This document shows positions 40,326 through 48,986 of a stretch of 62,928 bases of DNA, piece after piece; the first letter of the stretch is position 1; every line of letters starts with the position of its first letter. The stretch lies in the NCBI GenBank assembly GCA_021324435.1, contig JAJPIZ010000004.1, positions 1 through 62,928 of the forward strand, given 5' to 3'. The DNA comes from Anaerolineae bacterium (GTDB taxonomy: Bacteria; Chloroflexota; Anaerolineae; Anaerolineales; Villigracilaceae). The position numbers and the translations under genes were made by a program. The notes below the pieces were generated by a model that saw only the letters and a list, made by a program, of their open reading frames with translations, made no database searches and had not been told where the DNA came from.

Positions 40326-41404
40326 AATCCCTCCGTGGTAAACCGATCTATGTCGAAGTACCGTCTCCATCTGGAGCCGCCATCCGCTTGTCCGTTTCCA
40401 AATCTGCTTATGCCGATTCGGGCGTCTCGATTGACGCGGGCAACCGCGCCGTCAGCCTGATGAAAGACGCGGTCAGATCCACATATAACCCGGCTGTGTT
40501 GGCAGGTATCGGTTCCTTCGGCGGACTTTATGATGTCTCCGGTTTGAAGACGATGAAATCTCCGGTGCTGGTTGCATCCACCGACGGAGTCGGTACGAAA
40601 GTAAAACTGGCCGCGTCGGTGGGACGCTATCGCGGCATCGGTCATGATATCGTCAATCATTGCATCAATGACATTTTGGCGCAGGGCGCGCGTCCGCTTT
40701 TTTTCATGGATTATTTCGCCACCTCCAAACTGAATCCCGAGCAAACTGCCGAAGTGGTGACCGGGATTGCTGAAGCCTGCAAAGAAGCGGGCATGGCTTT
40801 GCTCGGCGGCGAGACCGCCGAAATGCCGGGCGTGTATCAGCAAAACAAATTTGATGTGGCCGGAACAATTGTTGGCGTGGTTGAACGCGAAGATATTTTG
40901 CCGCGCAAAAACATCAAAGCAGGCGACGTTCTCATCGGACTGACTTCGAGCGGGCCTCATACCAACGGTTATTCGCTGATTCGCAAAATTTTTGCAGATA
41001 CATCTCTCGAAACAATTTATCCCGAACTCGGTATTTCTCTTGCAGATGCGCTCCTTGCTCCTCATCATTCTTATTTATCTGCTCTCTATTCTCTGCTCTC
41101 TGACATCAAAGCCCTCGCCCACCTCACGGGCGGTGGATTCATCGAAAACATCCCGCGCGTCCTGCCAGAGAATCTCAACGCTGAAATTTGCCTTGGCTCG
41201 TGGCCCGTTCCTCCATTGTGGAATTTGATTCGGCAAAAAGGAAACATATCCGTTGACGAAATGTACCGCGTCTTCAATATGGGCATTGGCATGGTGGCAA
41301 TTGTGGATCAGTCTCAAGTTGACGGAATTCAAAAGCAAATCCCTCAACCAACTTTTGTCATCGGCAAACTGGTCAAGGGCGAGCGGAAAGTTATCCTCGC
41401 ATAA
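39815..41404 (+). CDS. purM: GxxExxY protein fused in frame to AIR synthetase
   Basis: One open frame of 529 residues has two parts. Residues 1-130 are a GxxExxY-family (PD-(D/E)XK-like) protein: GHAEKFYQRRLAELC, YLTLDLWVEESLVVECKA, and QLLTYLAATGTTIGMLYNFG. Residues from about 195 are complete PurM: SAYADSGVSIDAGNRAV, VASTDGVGTKVKLA, LLGGETAEMPGVY and HLTGGGFIENIPRVL. PurM cyclises FGAM to AIR. A TTG at 40388 with GGAG eleven bases before it could start PurM separately. So this is either a true fusion or an insertion that kept the frame while PurM uses an internal start. Confidence 0.85.
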   Translation: MARPGLVETDFDALTFKVNGLAMQAHNELKPGHAEKFYQRRLAELCADSGFAVEVEKRVEVYIGEKRIGYLTLDLWVEESLVVECKAFSHSLGKDEVGQLLTYLAATGTTIGMLYNFGRKSLEFKRILAPKAVQEWQQFIYRYIHRSPGMKLPPLTGKAGSASPIPPIRFKSLRGKPIYVEVPSPSGAAIRLSVSKSAYADSGVSIDAGNRAVSLMKDAVRSTYNPAVLAGIGSFGGLYDVSGLKTMKSPVLVASTDGVGTKVKLAASVGRYRGIGHDIVNHCINDILAQGARPLFFMDYFATSKLNPEQTAEVVTGIAEACKEAGMALLGGETAEMPGVYQQNKFDVAGTIVGVVEREDILPRKNIKAGDVLIGLTSSGPHTNGYSLIRKIFADTSLETIYPELGISLADALLAPHHSYLSALYSLLSDIKALAHLTGGGFIENIPRVLPENLNAEICLGSWPVPPLWNLIRQKGNISVDEMYRVFNMGIGMVAIVDQSQVDGIQKQIPQPTFVIGKLVKGERKVILA

Positions 41405-41437
41405 AATCTGTGTGATCTGCAGACAAGAAAGGTCTTC

Positions 41438-42613
41438 ATGCCATCATCTTTTTCTCTTCGTTATGGAATCAATCCTCAACAAGCGCCTGCGCGCGTCTTC
41501 ATGAGATCCGATTCGGATTTACCGATCGCGGTTCTGAATGGCTCGCCCGGCTACATCAACCTGCTGGATGCGCTCAACGCCTGGCAACTTGTCCGTGAAC
41601 TCAAGGCCGCGCTCAGTCTGCCCGCCGCGGCTTCGTTCAAGCACGTCAGTCCCGCGGGTGCGGCAGTATCCGTTCCGCTTTCGGACGCGCTCAAGAAAAG
41701 TTATTTCGTGGACGATCTCGAACTCTCGCCGCTTGCCACGGCGTACGCGCGCGCTCGCGGCGCGGACCGTCTGTGCTCTTTCGGCGATTTCATCGCTTTG
41801 TCCGATACAGTAGATATATCCACTGCGAAACTCATCGCCCGCGAAGTTTCGGATGGCGTGATCGCGCCTGCGTATGAACCTGCCGCGCTCGAGATCCTCA
41901 AAAGCAAAAAGCAAGGCAAATATGCGATTATTCAAATTGACCCCGCGTATGAGCCGCCCTTCACAGAAACCCGCGATGTCTTCGGTGTGACGTTTGAACA
42001 ACGCCGCCATGATCGCCTCGTCTCACCCGCGGACTTTGGCAATATTGTCACAAAACGCCGCGATCTTCCGCCGGATGCGATTCGCGATCTGACCCTCGCC
42101 TGGATCACACTCAAGTACACACAATCCAATTCGGTCTGTTTTGTTGCGGATGGTCAAACCATCGGCGTCGGCGCGGGGCAACAGTCCCGCATCCACTGTG
42201 TGCGCCTCGCGGGTCAAAAAGCGGACTTGTGGTGGCTTCGTCAGCATCCGGTCGTTTTGTCGCTTCCCTTCAAGCCGAACATCAAACGACCTGACCGCGA
42301 CAACGCCGTTGACCAGTTTTTGCGCGACGATGTGACTCCCAGCGAAAAAGCAGATTGGCCGGATATCTTCGTTCAGACTCCCCGACAACTGACTCCGGAC
42401 GAAAAGCGTGAATGGCTATCCAAATTGGATTCCGTTACCCTCGGCTCTGACGCCTTCTTCCCATTTTCTGACAGCATCCATCGCGCCGCGATGAGCGGCG
42501 TGAAATATGTCGTCGAACCCGGCGGCTCGACGCGCGACGACTCGGTCATCCAAACCGCGGACGAATACGGCATGACCATGATCTTCAGCGGCGTGCGCCT
42601 CTTCCATCACTAA
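41438..42613 (+). CDS. Stand-alone AICAR transformylase (PurH C-terminal half)
   Basis: The 391-residue protein matches only the formyltransferase half of PurH. It begins SLRYGINPQQAPARVF and has FKHVSPAGAAVS with the catalytic Lys-His, ALARARGADR-like text (AYARARGADRLCSFGDF), LKYTQSNSVCFV, QTIGVGAGQQSRIHC and SDAFFPFSDSI. It adds the formyl group to AICAR. The cyclohydrolase half is a separate gene 672 bases downstream, after purN, so the usual domain order is reversed in the operon. About 34 bases separate it from purM. Confidence 0.9.
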   Translation: MPSSFSLRYGINPQQAPARVFMRSDSDLPIAVLNGSPGYINLLDALNAWQLVRELKAALSLPAAASFKHVSPAGAAVSVPLSDALKKSYFVDDLELSPLATAYARARGADRLCSFGDFIALSDTVDISTAKLIAREVSDGVIAPAYEPAALEILKSKKQGKYAIIQIDPAYEPPFTETRDVFGVTFEQRRHDRLVSPADFGNIVTKRRDLPPDAIRDLTLAWITLKYTQSNSVCFVADGQTIGVGAGQQSRIHCVRLAGQKADLWWLRQHPVVLSLPFKPNIKRPDRDNAVDQFLRDDVTPSEKADWPDIFVQTPRQLTPDEKREWLSKLDSVTLGSDAFFPFSDSIHRAAMSGVKYVVEPGGSTRDDSVIQTADEYGMTMIFSGVRLFHH

Positions 42614-42645
42614 ACCAATCACTGGACACTGGTAACTGATTACTG

Positions 42646-43251
42646 ATGACTGCCCGACTCGTCGTCCTCATCTCCGGCAACGGCTCCAATCTGCAAGCGA
42701 TCCTCGATGCCTGCGCGTCCGGCGAACTGAATGCCTCCGTCGTTTCTGTCATCTCGAACAAGGCTGACGCATATGGGCTTGTGCGTGCCAAAGACGCAGG
42801 GATCGAATCCATTTATTTCCCTAAACTCGAAAACGAATCCCGCCGCGACTACGACACTCGACTAGCCAACTACATAACTATCAAACTACCGGACTACATC
42901 ATCCTGGCTGGCTGGATGCGAATCCTCTCCAATCATTTTTTATCCGTTTTCCCGAATGGCGTCATCAACCTTCATCCCGCCCTGCCCGGGATGTTTCCCG
43001 GCACACACGCCATCCAACGCGCTTTCGCGGCTTATCAGCGCGGTGAGATTGACCATACCGGGGTGATGGTTCACCTCGTCCCCGATGAAGGTGTGGACAA
43101 CGGTCCTGTTCTCGCAACAGAGATCATTCCCATCCATCCAGACGATACTTTAGAATTTCTTGAAGCTCGTGTTCATCAAACAGAACATCAACTTCTTGTC
43201 CACACTCTCAAAAGCTTGTTGCAGACAAAAGCAACACGTATTAGTCGCTAA
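42646..43251 (+). CDS. purN: GAR transformylase (folate-dependent)
   Basis: The 201-residue enzyme has LVVLISGNGSNLQAILDA, YIILAGWMRILSNHFL, the catalytic Asn-His in GVINLHPALPGMFPG, and HTGVMVHLVPDEGVDNGPVL with the catalytic Asp. The stretch RLANYITIKLPDYII is encoded by unusually repetitive sequence (CAACTACATAACTATCAAAC), unlike its surroundings. A low-complexity spacer precedes the ATG. It lies between the two PurH halves. Confidence 0.92.
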   Translation: MTARLVVLISGNGSNLQAILDACASGELNASVVSVISNKADAYGLVRAKDAGIESIYFPKLENESRRDYDTRLANYITIKLPDYIILAGWMRILSNHFLSVFPNGVINLHPALPGMFPGTHAIQRAFAAYQRGEIDHTGVMVHLVPDEGVDNGPVLATEIIPIHPDDTLEFLEARVHQTEHQLLVHTLKSLLQTKATRISR

Positions 43252-43284
43252 TTGCTACTCGCCACTTTCTAAAGGAATTTTCGC

Positions 43285-43860
43285 ATGCCTATCGCCATCC
43301 TCTCCGTTCATGACAAAACTGGAATCACTGAATTCGCTCAGGGTCTTGCATCCCTCGGCTGGACATTGCTTGCCTCCGGCGGCACCGCAAAACTTCTGCG
43401 CGAAAATAAAATCAACGTCACCGAAGTTGCCGATTACACCAAGTCGCCGGAAATTCTCGGCGGCAGAGTCAAGACCCTGCATCCTGCCGTTCACGGGGGG
43501 CTTCTGGCGCGCTCAACAAATGAAGACCATCAGCAGTTGCTCGATCTTGGCTGGGATTACATTGATCTCGTCGTCGTCAATCTTTATCCGTTTGAAGAAA
43601 CGATTGCAAAACCCAATGTCGCTTATGCCGACGTCATCGAAAACATTGACATCGGCGGCGTCACGCTCATTCGCGCCGCGGCGAAAAACCACGAGCGCGT
43701 CACCCTCGTCTGCGACCCCGCCGATTATCGGTCCGTGTTGGACGCGCTCAAAAATGGAAGCATCTCGTCCGAACAGCGCAAAGCCCTCGCCGTCAAAGGC
43801 TTCAAAGTCACCGCCCATTACGATACAATCATCTCGGATTATCTCGCCGACCATGGATGA
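43285..43860 (+). CDS. Stand-alone IMP cyclohydrolase (PurH N-terminal half)
   Basis: The 191-residue MGS-like domain closes the inosine ring. It has AILSVHDKTGITEFAQGL, LASGGTAKLLRENKI, SPEILGGRVKTLHPAVHGGL, VVNLYPFEETIAKPN and IENIDIGGVTLIRAAAKN, all PurH N-terminal signatures. The frame stops at the point where bifunctional PurH continues into the linker and transformylase. AAGGAA lies before the ATG. The last 8 bases overlap the purB start. Confidence 0.92.
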   Translation: MPIAILSVHDKTGITEFAQGLASLGWTLLASGGTAKLLRENKINVTEVADYTKSPEILGGRVKTLHPAVHGGLLARSTNEDHQQLLDLGWDYIDLVVVNLYPFEETIAKPNVAYADVIENIDIGGVTLIRAAAKNHERVTLVCDPADYRSVLDALKNGSISSEQRKALAVKGFKVTAHYDTIISDYLADHG

Positions 43861-45223
43861 TTTGCATGCCCTCTCGCCTTTGGATGGACGCTACGCGGAA
43901 TGGACCGCGCCTTTGAGCGGACATTTCTCTGAATTCGCTTTTCTGCGCGATCGCGTCCGCGTCGAGCTGGACTTTTTGGCGGCGCTTTCCAAAATCGGCC
44001 TTTTCCGCGCCTTGACCGAATCCGAGTCCGCTCAACTTGAATCCATCAAATTTAATTTCTCTTCGTCCGATGCGGAATCCATCCGCGCCCATGAACGTGA
44101 GACGCGCCACGACGTCAAAGCCATCGAATATTATTTACAGGAAAAATTTCAAGACTCATCGCTCAAAGATTTAATCCCCTGGATTCACTTTGGCCTGACT
44201 TCTGAAGATACCAACAGTATCGCGCAGGCCATCGCCTTGCGCGACTCGCGCGACAAGATCATTCTCCCCGCTCTCGATTCTCTGCTCTCTTCTCTTCATG
44301 ACTTCGCCATCCGCTACCGCGCTTTGCCCATGCTGGCGCGCACACATGGGCAATTCGCCGTCCCCACAACTGTAGGAAAAGAGTTTGCGGTTTATTTTGC
44401 GCGTCTCGAGAAAACACGCGGAGAAATTGCGGCACATCGCTTTGAAGCAAAATTAACCGGTGCGGTCGGGAACCTCAACGCGCTACATTCCGCCGCGCCG
44501 CACGTGGACTGGCTTATGTTCAGCCAGGATTTCATTGCTCACTTTGGTCTTGACCCCAATCTTTTTACCACACAAATCCTGCCATACGATAATTGGATTC
44601 GCTACTTCGATTCTTTGCGATTGGCAAATTCCATTTTGATTGACTTTTCTCAAGACATCTGGCGCTACATCAGCGATGGCTATCTCAAGCAGGCTGTTAT
44701 CGAGGGGGAAGTGGGGTCTTCGACCATGCCGCAGAAGGTCAATCCGATTGACTTTGAAAACGCGGAGGGAAATCTCGGTGTGGCGAATTCGCTTTTCACG
44801 CATTACGCTCAGAAGCTGGCCGTCTCGCGCCTGCAACGCGATCTGTCCGATTCAACGGTGCGGCGCACGTTTGGAACCGCGCTCGGCCATACACTCATCG
44901 CGTGGATCAACCTTCAGCGTGGATTGAAAGGCATCGCGCCTGATGAAAAAAAACTGAAAACAGACTTGAATGCGCATTGGGAAGTTGTGGCCGAAGGCGC
45001 GCAGACCATTCTGCGCGCGGCGGGACGGAGCGACGCGTATGAGTCACTCAAACGTCAGACGCGCGGCCGCGTTTTAACGGAAGCCGATTATCGGTCCTGG
45101 TGCGAAGCGATTGATGTAGACGCCGAAACGCGGACTCGTTTGCAAAGTCTCTCGCCCGAATCTTATATCGGGCTGGCCGTCGAATTAGTGGAGCGTTTGA
45201 CGTCCGATCTTCATTCACGCTGA
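43853..45223 (+). CDS. purB: Adenylosuccinate lyase
   Basis: The 456-residue lyase acts in both the SAICAR and adenylosuccinate steps. It has MDDLHALSPLDGRYAEW, ETRHDVKAIEYYL, HFGLTSEDTNSIAQAI, LARTHGQFAVPTTVGKE and the flexible signature GSSTMPQKVNPIDFENAEGN. It is of the E. coli-length type. The true start is ATG 43853, overlapping the cyclohydrolase stop; the longer frame upstream is read-through of other genes. It ends the purine operon. Confidence 0.92.
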   Translation: MDDLHALSPLDGRYAEWTAPLSGHFSEFAFLRDRVRVELDFLAALSKIGLFRALTESESAQLESIKFNFSSSDAESIRAHERETRHDVKAIEYYLQEKFQDSSLKDLIPWIHFGLTSEDTNSIAQAIALRDSRDKIILPALDSLLSSLHDFAIRYRALPMLARTHGQFAVPTTVGKEFAVYFARLEKTRGEIAAHRFEAKLTGAVGNLNALHSAAPHVDWLMFSQDFIAHFGLDPNLFTTQILPYDNWIRYFDSLRLANSILIDFSQDIWRYISDGYLKQAVIEGEVGSSTMPQKVNPIDFENAEGNLGVANSLFTHYAQKLAVSRLQRDLSDSTVRRTFGTALGHTLIAWINLQRGLKGIAPDEKKLKTDLNAHWEVVAEGAQTILRAAGRSDAYESLKRQTRGRVLTEADYRSWCEAIDVDAETRTRLQSLSPESYIGLAVELVERLTSDLHSR

Positions 45224-45260
45224 AAAAATTAATCCGGTAGGCAGAAAATTGGGGAGACGT

Positions 45261-45272
45261 TATACTCGCGGC
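45261..45272 (+). promoter_or_regulatory. -10 element immediately before galK, probable leaderless start
   Basis: TATACT at 45261-45266 is followed by six bases and then the ATG at 45273, where the transcript would be expected to begin. No Shine-Dalgarno can fit. The -35 is not clear. Confidence 0.5.
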
Positions 45273-46445
45273 ATGGATTTGAAAAATAGAGTTCATCAAC
45301 TCTTCATTGAAAAATTTGGTCGCGCTCCTGATTTCGTTGCCTGCGCGCCGGGGCGTGTTAATCTACTTGGCGAACACGTGGACTACAACGATGGATGGGT
45401 CATGCCGGTCGCGATTGACCGCGCAACCTACATTGCCTTCTCGACGACCGCCTCCGATCAGACCGCCCTGTGGGCCGGGGATTTTCACCAACAAGCCTCT
45501 TTCTCCCCTCGAACCTTATCTTCCAAAACTCAATCTGACGATTCTCCTTTGCCCGATTGGGCGCACTATCCCGCCGGGGTGATGTGGTCGCTTCGTGAAT
45601 CTGGTTATGAGACTCCCGCCATGCAAGCCGTCTTTATCTCGGATGTGCCGCGCGGCGCGGGATTGAGTTCTTCGGCCTCTGTTGAACTCGCGTTTGGCGT
45701 CGCATGGATGACCCTCGGCGGGTGGAAGATCGAGCCGATGGATTTGGCTTTGCTCTGTCAGCGCGCCGAGAATCAATATGTCGGCGTCAATTGCGGCATC
45801 ATGGATCAATTTGCATCTGCCTGCGGAGAACGCGATCATCTGCTGGTTCTCGATTGCCGCTCGTTGGAATATCGCTCATTCGCATTGCCGAAAGATGTAG
45901 CCATTGTGGTCGCGGACACGTCTGTGCGGCGCAAGTTGACGGACAGCGCGTACAATGATCGCCGCGCCGCGTGCGAAGAAGCCGTGCGTATTTTGAAACA
46001 GGATTTGCCAAATATCAAATCCCTGCGCGACGTGAACGCCGCGCAGTTCGAGGAACTGTCAGCGAAACTTCCAGTTCAGGTGGAAAAGCGCGCCCGGCAC
46101 GTGGTCGAGGAAATGAAGCGGACCGAACGTGCAGTCTCATTCTTGGAAGCGGGCGACATCGCGGGCTTCGGCGATTTGATGAATCAATGTCACGTCAGCC
46201 TGCGCGATTTGTACGAAGTCTCCTGTCCTGAATTGGATGCGATGGCGCGTATCGCCCAATCCTTGGATGGATGTTACGGCGCGCGTTTAACCGGAGCCGG
46301 TTTTGGTGGATGCACAGTCAATCTGGTGGAGCGAGAAAAAGTCCACGACTTTGAAGAAATTCTTGCCACACGTTACGAGTCCGAGACGGGGCTTCATCCG
46401 GAAATGTATGTGTGCACATCTGCGGACGGAGCGGGCCTGGTGTGA
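45273..46445 (+). CDS. galK: Galactokinase
   Basis: The 390-residue GHMP kinase has CAPGRVNLLGEHVDYNDGWV near the N-terminus, DVPRGAGLSSSASVELA (phosphate loop, about 125), CGIMDQFASACGERDHLLVL and GARLTGAGFGGCTVNL at the C-terminus. It phosphorylates galactose at C1. The start at 45273 is preferred to 45249, where a likely -10 box would lie within the coding region. No other Leloir gene is adjacent. Confidence 0.88.
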   Translation: MDLKNRVHQLFIEKFGRAPDFVACAPGRVNLLGEHVDYNDGWVMPVAIDRATYIAFSTTASDQTALWAGDFHQQASFSPRTLSSKTQSDDSPLPDWAHYPAGVMWSLRESGYETPAMQAVFISDVPRGAGLSSSASVELAFGVAWMTLGGWKIEPMDLALLCQRAENQYVGVNCGIMDQFASACGERDHLLVLDCRSLEYRSFALPKDVAIVVADTSVRRKLTDSAYNDRRAACEEAVRILKQDLPNIKSLRDVNAAQFEELSAKLPVQVEKRARHVVEEMKRTERAVSFLEAGDIAGFGDLMNQCHVSLRDLYEVSCPELDAMARIAQSLDGCYGARLTGAGFGGCTVNLVEREKVHDFEEILATRYESETGLHPEMYVCTSADGAGLV

Positions 46446-46482
46446 TGTATACTTGAAGTCATCTCTTTAAAGGCATGGGTCA

Positions 46483-46605
46483 ATGCGAATTCTTGTTCTG
46501 AATCATGAATTTCCACCGGTGGGCGTGAGCCGTAACCAGGTCTGGGATGAGGCGTTGCGCTCGCGTTATGCCGATTTACCAAATTGTGTTCATTGTTATA
46601 CTTAA
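46483..46605 (+). pseudogene. Glycosyltransferase N-terminal stub
   Basis: MRILVLNHEFPPVGVSRNQV is the typical first strand and loop of a GT4-type glycosyltransferase (usually EFPPVGGG). It is followed by about 20 unrelated residues and a stop. Only 40 residues remain of some 400, so it is a remnant. Confidence 0.55.
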
Positions 46606-46644
46606 TGAAAATCGGCAGAGCCTGTTTGTTCGTGGAGGCCAATC

Positions 46645-47364
46645 ATGTCGGGTGACATGCTCTATCGTGTTCTTGCAGGATTGCTCAACGTCTTCGTCTG
46701 GGGCGGCGAGCTGGTTGACGGGCAGAATTTGCCGGCGGAAGGCCCGGCTGTGTATGTTGCCAACCATGCCCTGGCATTAGGGCCGATTGCCGTGGCGTCC
46801 TCGATGCCGATCCGTTTGTATCCGTGGGTGATCGGCGATATGGTGGATTGGAATAAAGCCGCGGCTTATTTGAATAAGGATTTTGTCGAACCACAATTGC
46901 ACATTCCTCCTCCGATTAGCATGAAAGTATCGCGCTTGATCTCGCAAGCCTCCGTTCGACTTTTGAAAAAGATAGAATGTATTCCCGTCTGGCAGGGTGA
47001 GGACTTGATGGAAACGTATCGCATCAGTGTTGATTTTCTGAAGCGCGGCAGAAGTCTTTTGATCTTTCCCGAGGACCCAGCCCAGCCTTTGGATGATCAA
47101 TGCCGCATGAGTCCGTTCAAGAAGGGCTTTTCTCGATTGGGCGAGATGTATTTCGAAAGCACACAAAAGATTTTGCGATTCTATCCGCTGGTGGTTCATC
47201 CGCGCTTGCGGGAAGTCAAAGTCTGCAAGCCCATTAGTTTCAATCCAAATAATAACCCTGCGAATGAACGCGTTCGTATCAAAAGCGTTCTGGAGTCGAT
47301 TATTCGTAACGCGTATCTTGAAATGACGCTGCAGAGTTACGCAGGAATTCCACTTCCACATTAG
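46645..47364 (+). CDS. PlsC-like acyltransferase, divergent active site
   Basis: The 239-residue protein resembles glycerolipid acyltransferases: VYVANHALALGPIAVASS aligns with the NHxxxxD motif but has Gly where the catalytic Asp is expected, and SLLIFPEDPAQPLDD matches the FPEG box. GGAGG precedes the ATG, and TATACT (46597-46602) may be the -10. Without the Asp it may be inactive or act by a different geometry. It ends 6 bases before azlC. Confidence 0.6.
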   Translation: MSGDMLYRVLAGLLNVFVWGGELVDGQNLPAEGPAVYVANHALALGPIAVASSMPIRLYPWVIGDMVDWNKAAAYLNKDFVEPQLHIPPPISMKVSRLISQASVRLLKKIECIPVWQGEDLMETYRISVDFLKRGRSLLIFPEDPAQPLDDQCRMSPFKKGFSRLGEMYFESTQKILRFYPLVVHPRLREVKVCKPISFNPNNNPANERVRIKSVLESIIRNAYLEMTLQSYAGIPLPH

Positions 47365-47370
47365 GCGATC

Positions 47371-48072
47371 ATGAATCAACGACTGAAATTGTTTTGGGCG
47401 GGGGTTCGCGCCGAGTTCCCGCTTTTGATCGGTGTTTTTCCATTCGGATTAATTTACGGCGCGCTGGCGCTCAGTTCCGGACTTTCAGCGACCGCCGCGC
47501 AAATGATGTCATCCATTGTTTTTGCCGGATCATCCCAATTCGTGACCGCGCAACTGGTGCATGGCGCCGCGCCGGGATTGGTGATCGTGCTGACGATCGC
47601 AGTGGTCAATTTGCGGCATATGTTGTACAGCGCCTCGGTGGCGCCGTATGTCAGAAATCTGTCCATGCGGTGGAAGGCTCTGCTGTCTTATTTTCTCACG
47701 GACGAGGCTTATGCCGCGACCATCATCCATTATGAAGAAGAGGAATTGACGCCTGCCAGTCATTGGTTTTTTCTGGGCGCGGGGCTTTCATTATGGTTTA
47801 CATGGCAAGTCAGCACTGCTTTCGGGATTTTTCTCGGCACGTCCATTCCGGAATCCTGGCCGCTGGATTTTGCTTTGCCGTTGACCTTTATCGCGATGGT
47901 CGTTCCGGTGCTCAAGGATCGGCCAGTGATCGCGGCCGCGCTTTCCGCCGGTTTGGTTGCGCTGTTGGCCTTCAGCCTGCCGTATAAATTGGGATTGATC
48001 CTCGCCGCGTTGACAGGCATCATCGTCGGTATGTTGCTGGAGGGGAAAGAATCCCCGAAGGAGGCGCTGTGA
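47371..48072 (+). CDS. azlC: AzlC-family branched-chain amino-acid exporter subunit
   Basis: The 233-residue membrane protein has about seven helices. FPLLIGVFPFGLIYGALALS, MMSSIVFAGSSQFVTAQLV and VVNLRHMLYSASVAPYV are AzlC signatures. With AzlD it exports branched-chain amino acids or analogues. Its stop overlaps the azlD start by four bases. Confidence 0.9.
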   Translation: MNQRLKLFWAGVRAEFPLLIGVFPFGLIYGALALSSGLSATAAQMMSSIVFAGSSQFVTAQLVHGAAPGLVIVLTIAVVNLRHMLYSASVAPYVRNLSMRWKALLSYFLTDEAYAATIIHYEEEELTPASHWFFLGAGLSLWFTWQVSTAFGIFLGTSIPESWPLDFALPLTFIAMVVPVLKDRPVIAAALSAGLVALLAFSLPYKLGLILAALTGIIVGMLLEGKESPKEAL

Positions 48073-48383
48073 ACATCTGGCTGGTGATGTTGCTCGGCGG
48101 ATTGATCACGTTCGGGATGAGGCTGTCGTTCATTTATTTGCTGGGCCGCTTCGAGGTCCCGGAGACGATGCGTCGCGCGTTGCGCTTTGTCCCGCCTGCG
48201 GTTTTATCTGCGATTGTTTTTCCTGAAGTGTTGATGCCATCCGGTAAGTTTGATTTCGGCCTCGACAATCATCGCTTCCTGGCGGGAATCGTTGCGGTTC
48301 TGGCGGCGTGGTGGACAAAGAACACGTTGCTGACGATTTTGGCAGGGATGGCCGCGTTGCTGATCCTGCAATTGGTCTTGTGA
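48069..48383 (+). CDS. azlD: AzlD-family exporter small subunit
   Basis: The 104-residue protein has three or four helices: VMLLGGLITFGMRLSFIYLL, LRFVPPAVLSAIVFPEVL and AVLAAWWTKNTLLTILAG. It starts with GTG inside azlC. A terminator follows directly. Confidence 0.88.
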   Translation: MNIWLVMLLGGLITFGMRLSFIYLLGRFEVPETMRRALRFVPPAVLSAIVFPEVLMPSGKFDFGLDNHRFLAGIVAVLAAWWTKNTLLTILAGMAALLILQLVL

Positions 48384-48388
48384 GATCA

Positions 48389-48417
48389 AAACCTCCGCAC
48401 ACGCGGAGGTTTTTTTT
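48389..48417. terminator. Rho-independent terminator after azlD
   Basis: ACCTCCGC (48391-48398) and GCGGAGGT (48403-48410) form a hairpin with an ACAC loop, followed by seven T. The slyD stop lies in the T-tract, so the hairpin also serves the convergent gene. Confidence 0.9.
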
Positions 48418-48907
48418 AGTGACTGTGTCCGTGATCGTGAACGTGGCCGTGCGAAATTTCTTCTTCGGTGGCGGGGCGCAAACTCGCGATCTTGACGTCG
48501 AAATGAAGTTCCTTGCCCGCCAGCGGATGGTTCATGTTGAGCCGCACGTTTTCATCGCTGATCGAATCAATGCGGGCGTAAACAGGGTGGTCCGATTGAT
48601 CACGCAGTTCCAGTTCCGTGCCTTTTTGGAGCGGAACAGTTTCCGGAAACGATTCACGCGGGACATCCATGAAGGCCTCCGCGTCTTCCTCGCCGTAACC
48701 GTCTTTCGCCGCGACGACGACCTTCTTGCTGTCACCGATTTTCATTTCATACAACTGATGTTCCAAACCTGGAATGATGTGACCCATGCCTTGAATAAAT
48801 TGCAAAGGTTCCCCGCCTTCGGATGAATCCACAACCTTTCCATCCACATGCAACGTGTAGTGCATGGAAACCACATGCCCATCTTCAACTTTCAAATTAT
48901 CTGCCAT
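48416..48907 (-). CDS. slyD: SlyD-type FKBP peptidyl-prolyl isomerase
   Basis: The 163-residue protein has an FKBP domain (VSMHYTLHVDGKVVDSSEGG, FIQGMGHIIPGLEHQLYEM) split by an insert-in-flap domain (about 72-125: GEEDAEAFMDVPRESFPETV, ARIDSISDENVRLNMNHPL). It ends in a His-rich tail (HGHVHDHGHSH) that binds nickel in SlyD. It is thus a chaperone and possible nickel store, useful to an organism with CODH and ACS. GGAGATAG precedes the ATG. Confidence 0.9.
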   Translation of the reverse strand: MADNLKVEDGHVVSMHYTLHVDGKVVDSSEGGEPLQFIQGMGHIIPGLEHQLYEMKIGDSKKVVVAAKDGYGEEDAEAFMDVPRESFPETVPLQKGTELELRDQSDHPVYARIDSISDENVRLNMNHPLAGKELHFDVKIASLRPATEEEISHGHVHDHGHSH

Positions 48908-48986
48908 TCTATCTCCTGCCTCGGACGTGAATATAGGTCGCCCGAGAATGGGCTGATTTTACCATCCCCGTCTGCTTCCGAAGAGT

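Noticed and set aside
43160-43852. Extension of the purB frame upstream through purN and the cyclohydrolase gene
   Set aside because: The upstream part is read-through in the wrong frame of two real genes; homology starts at 43853.
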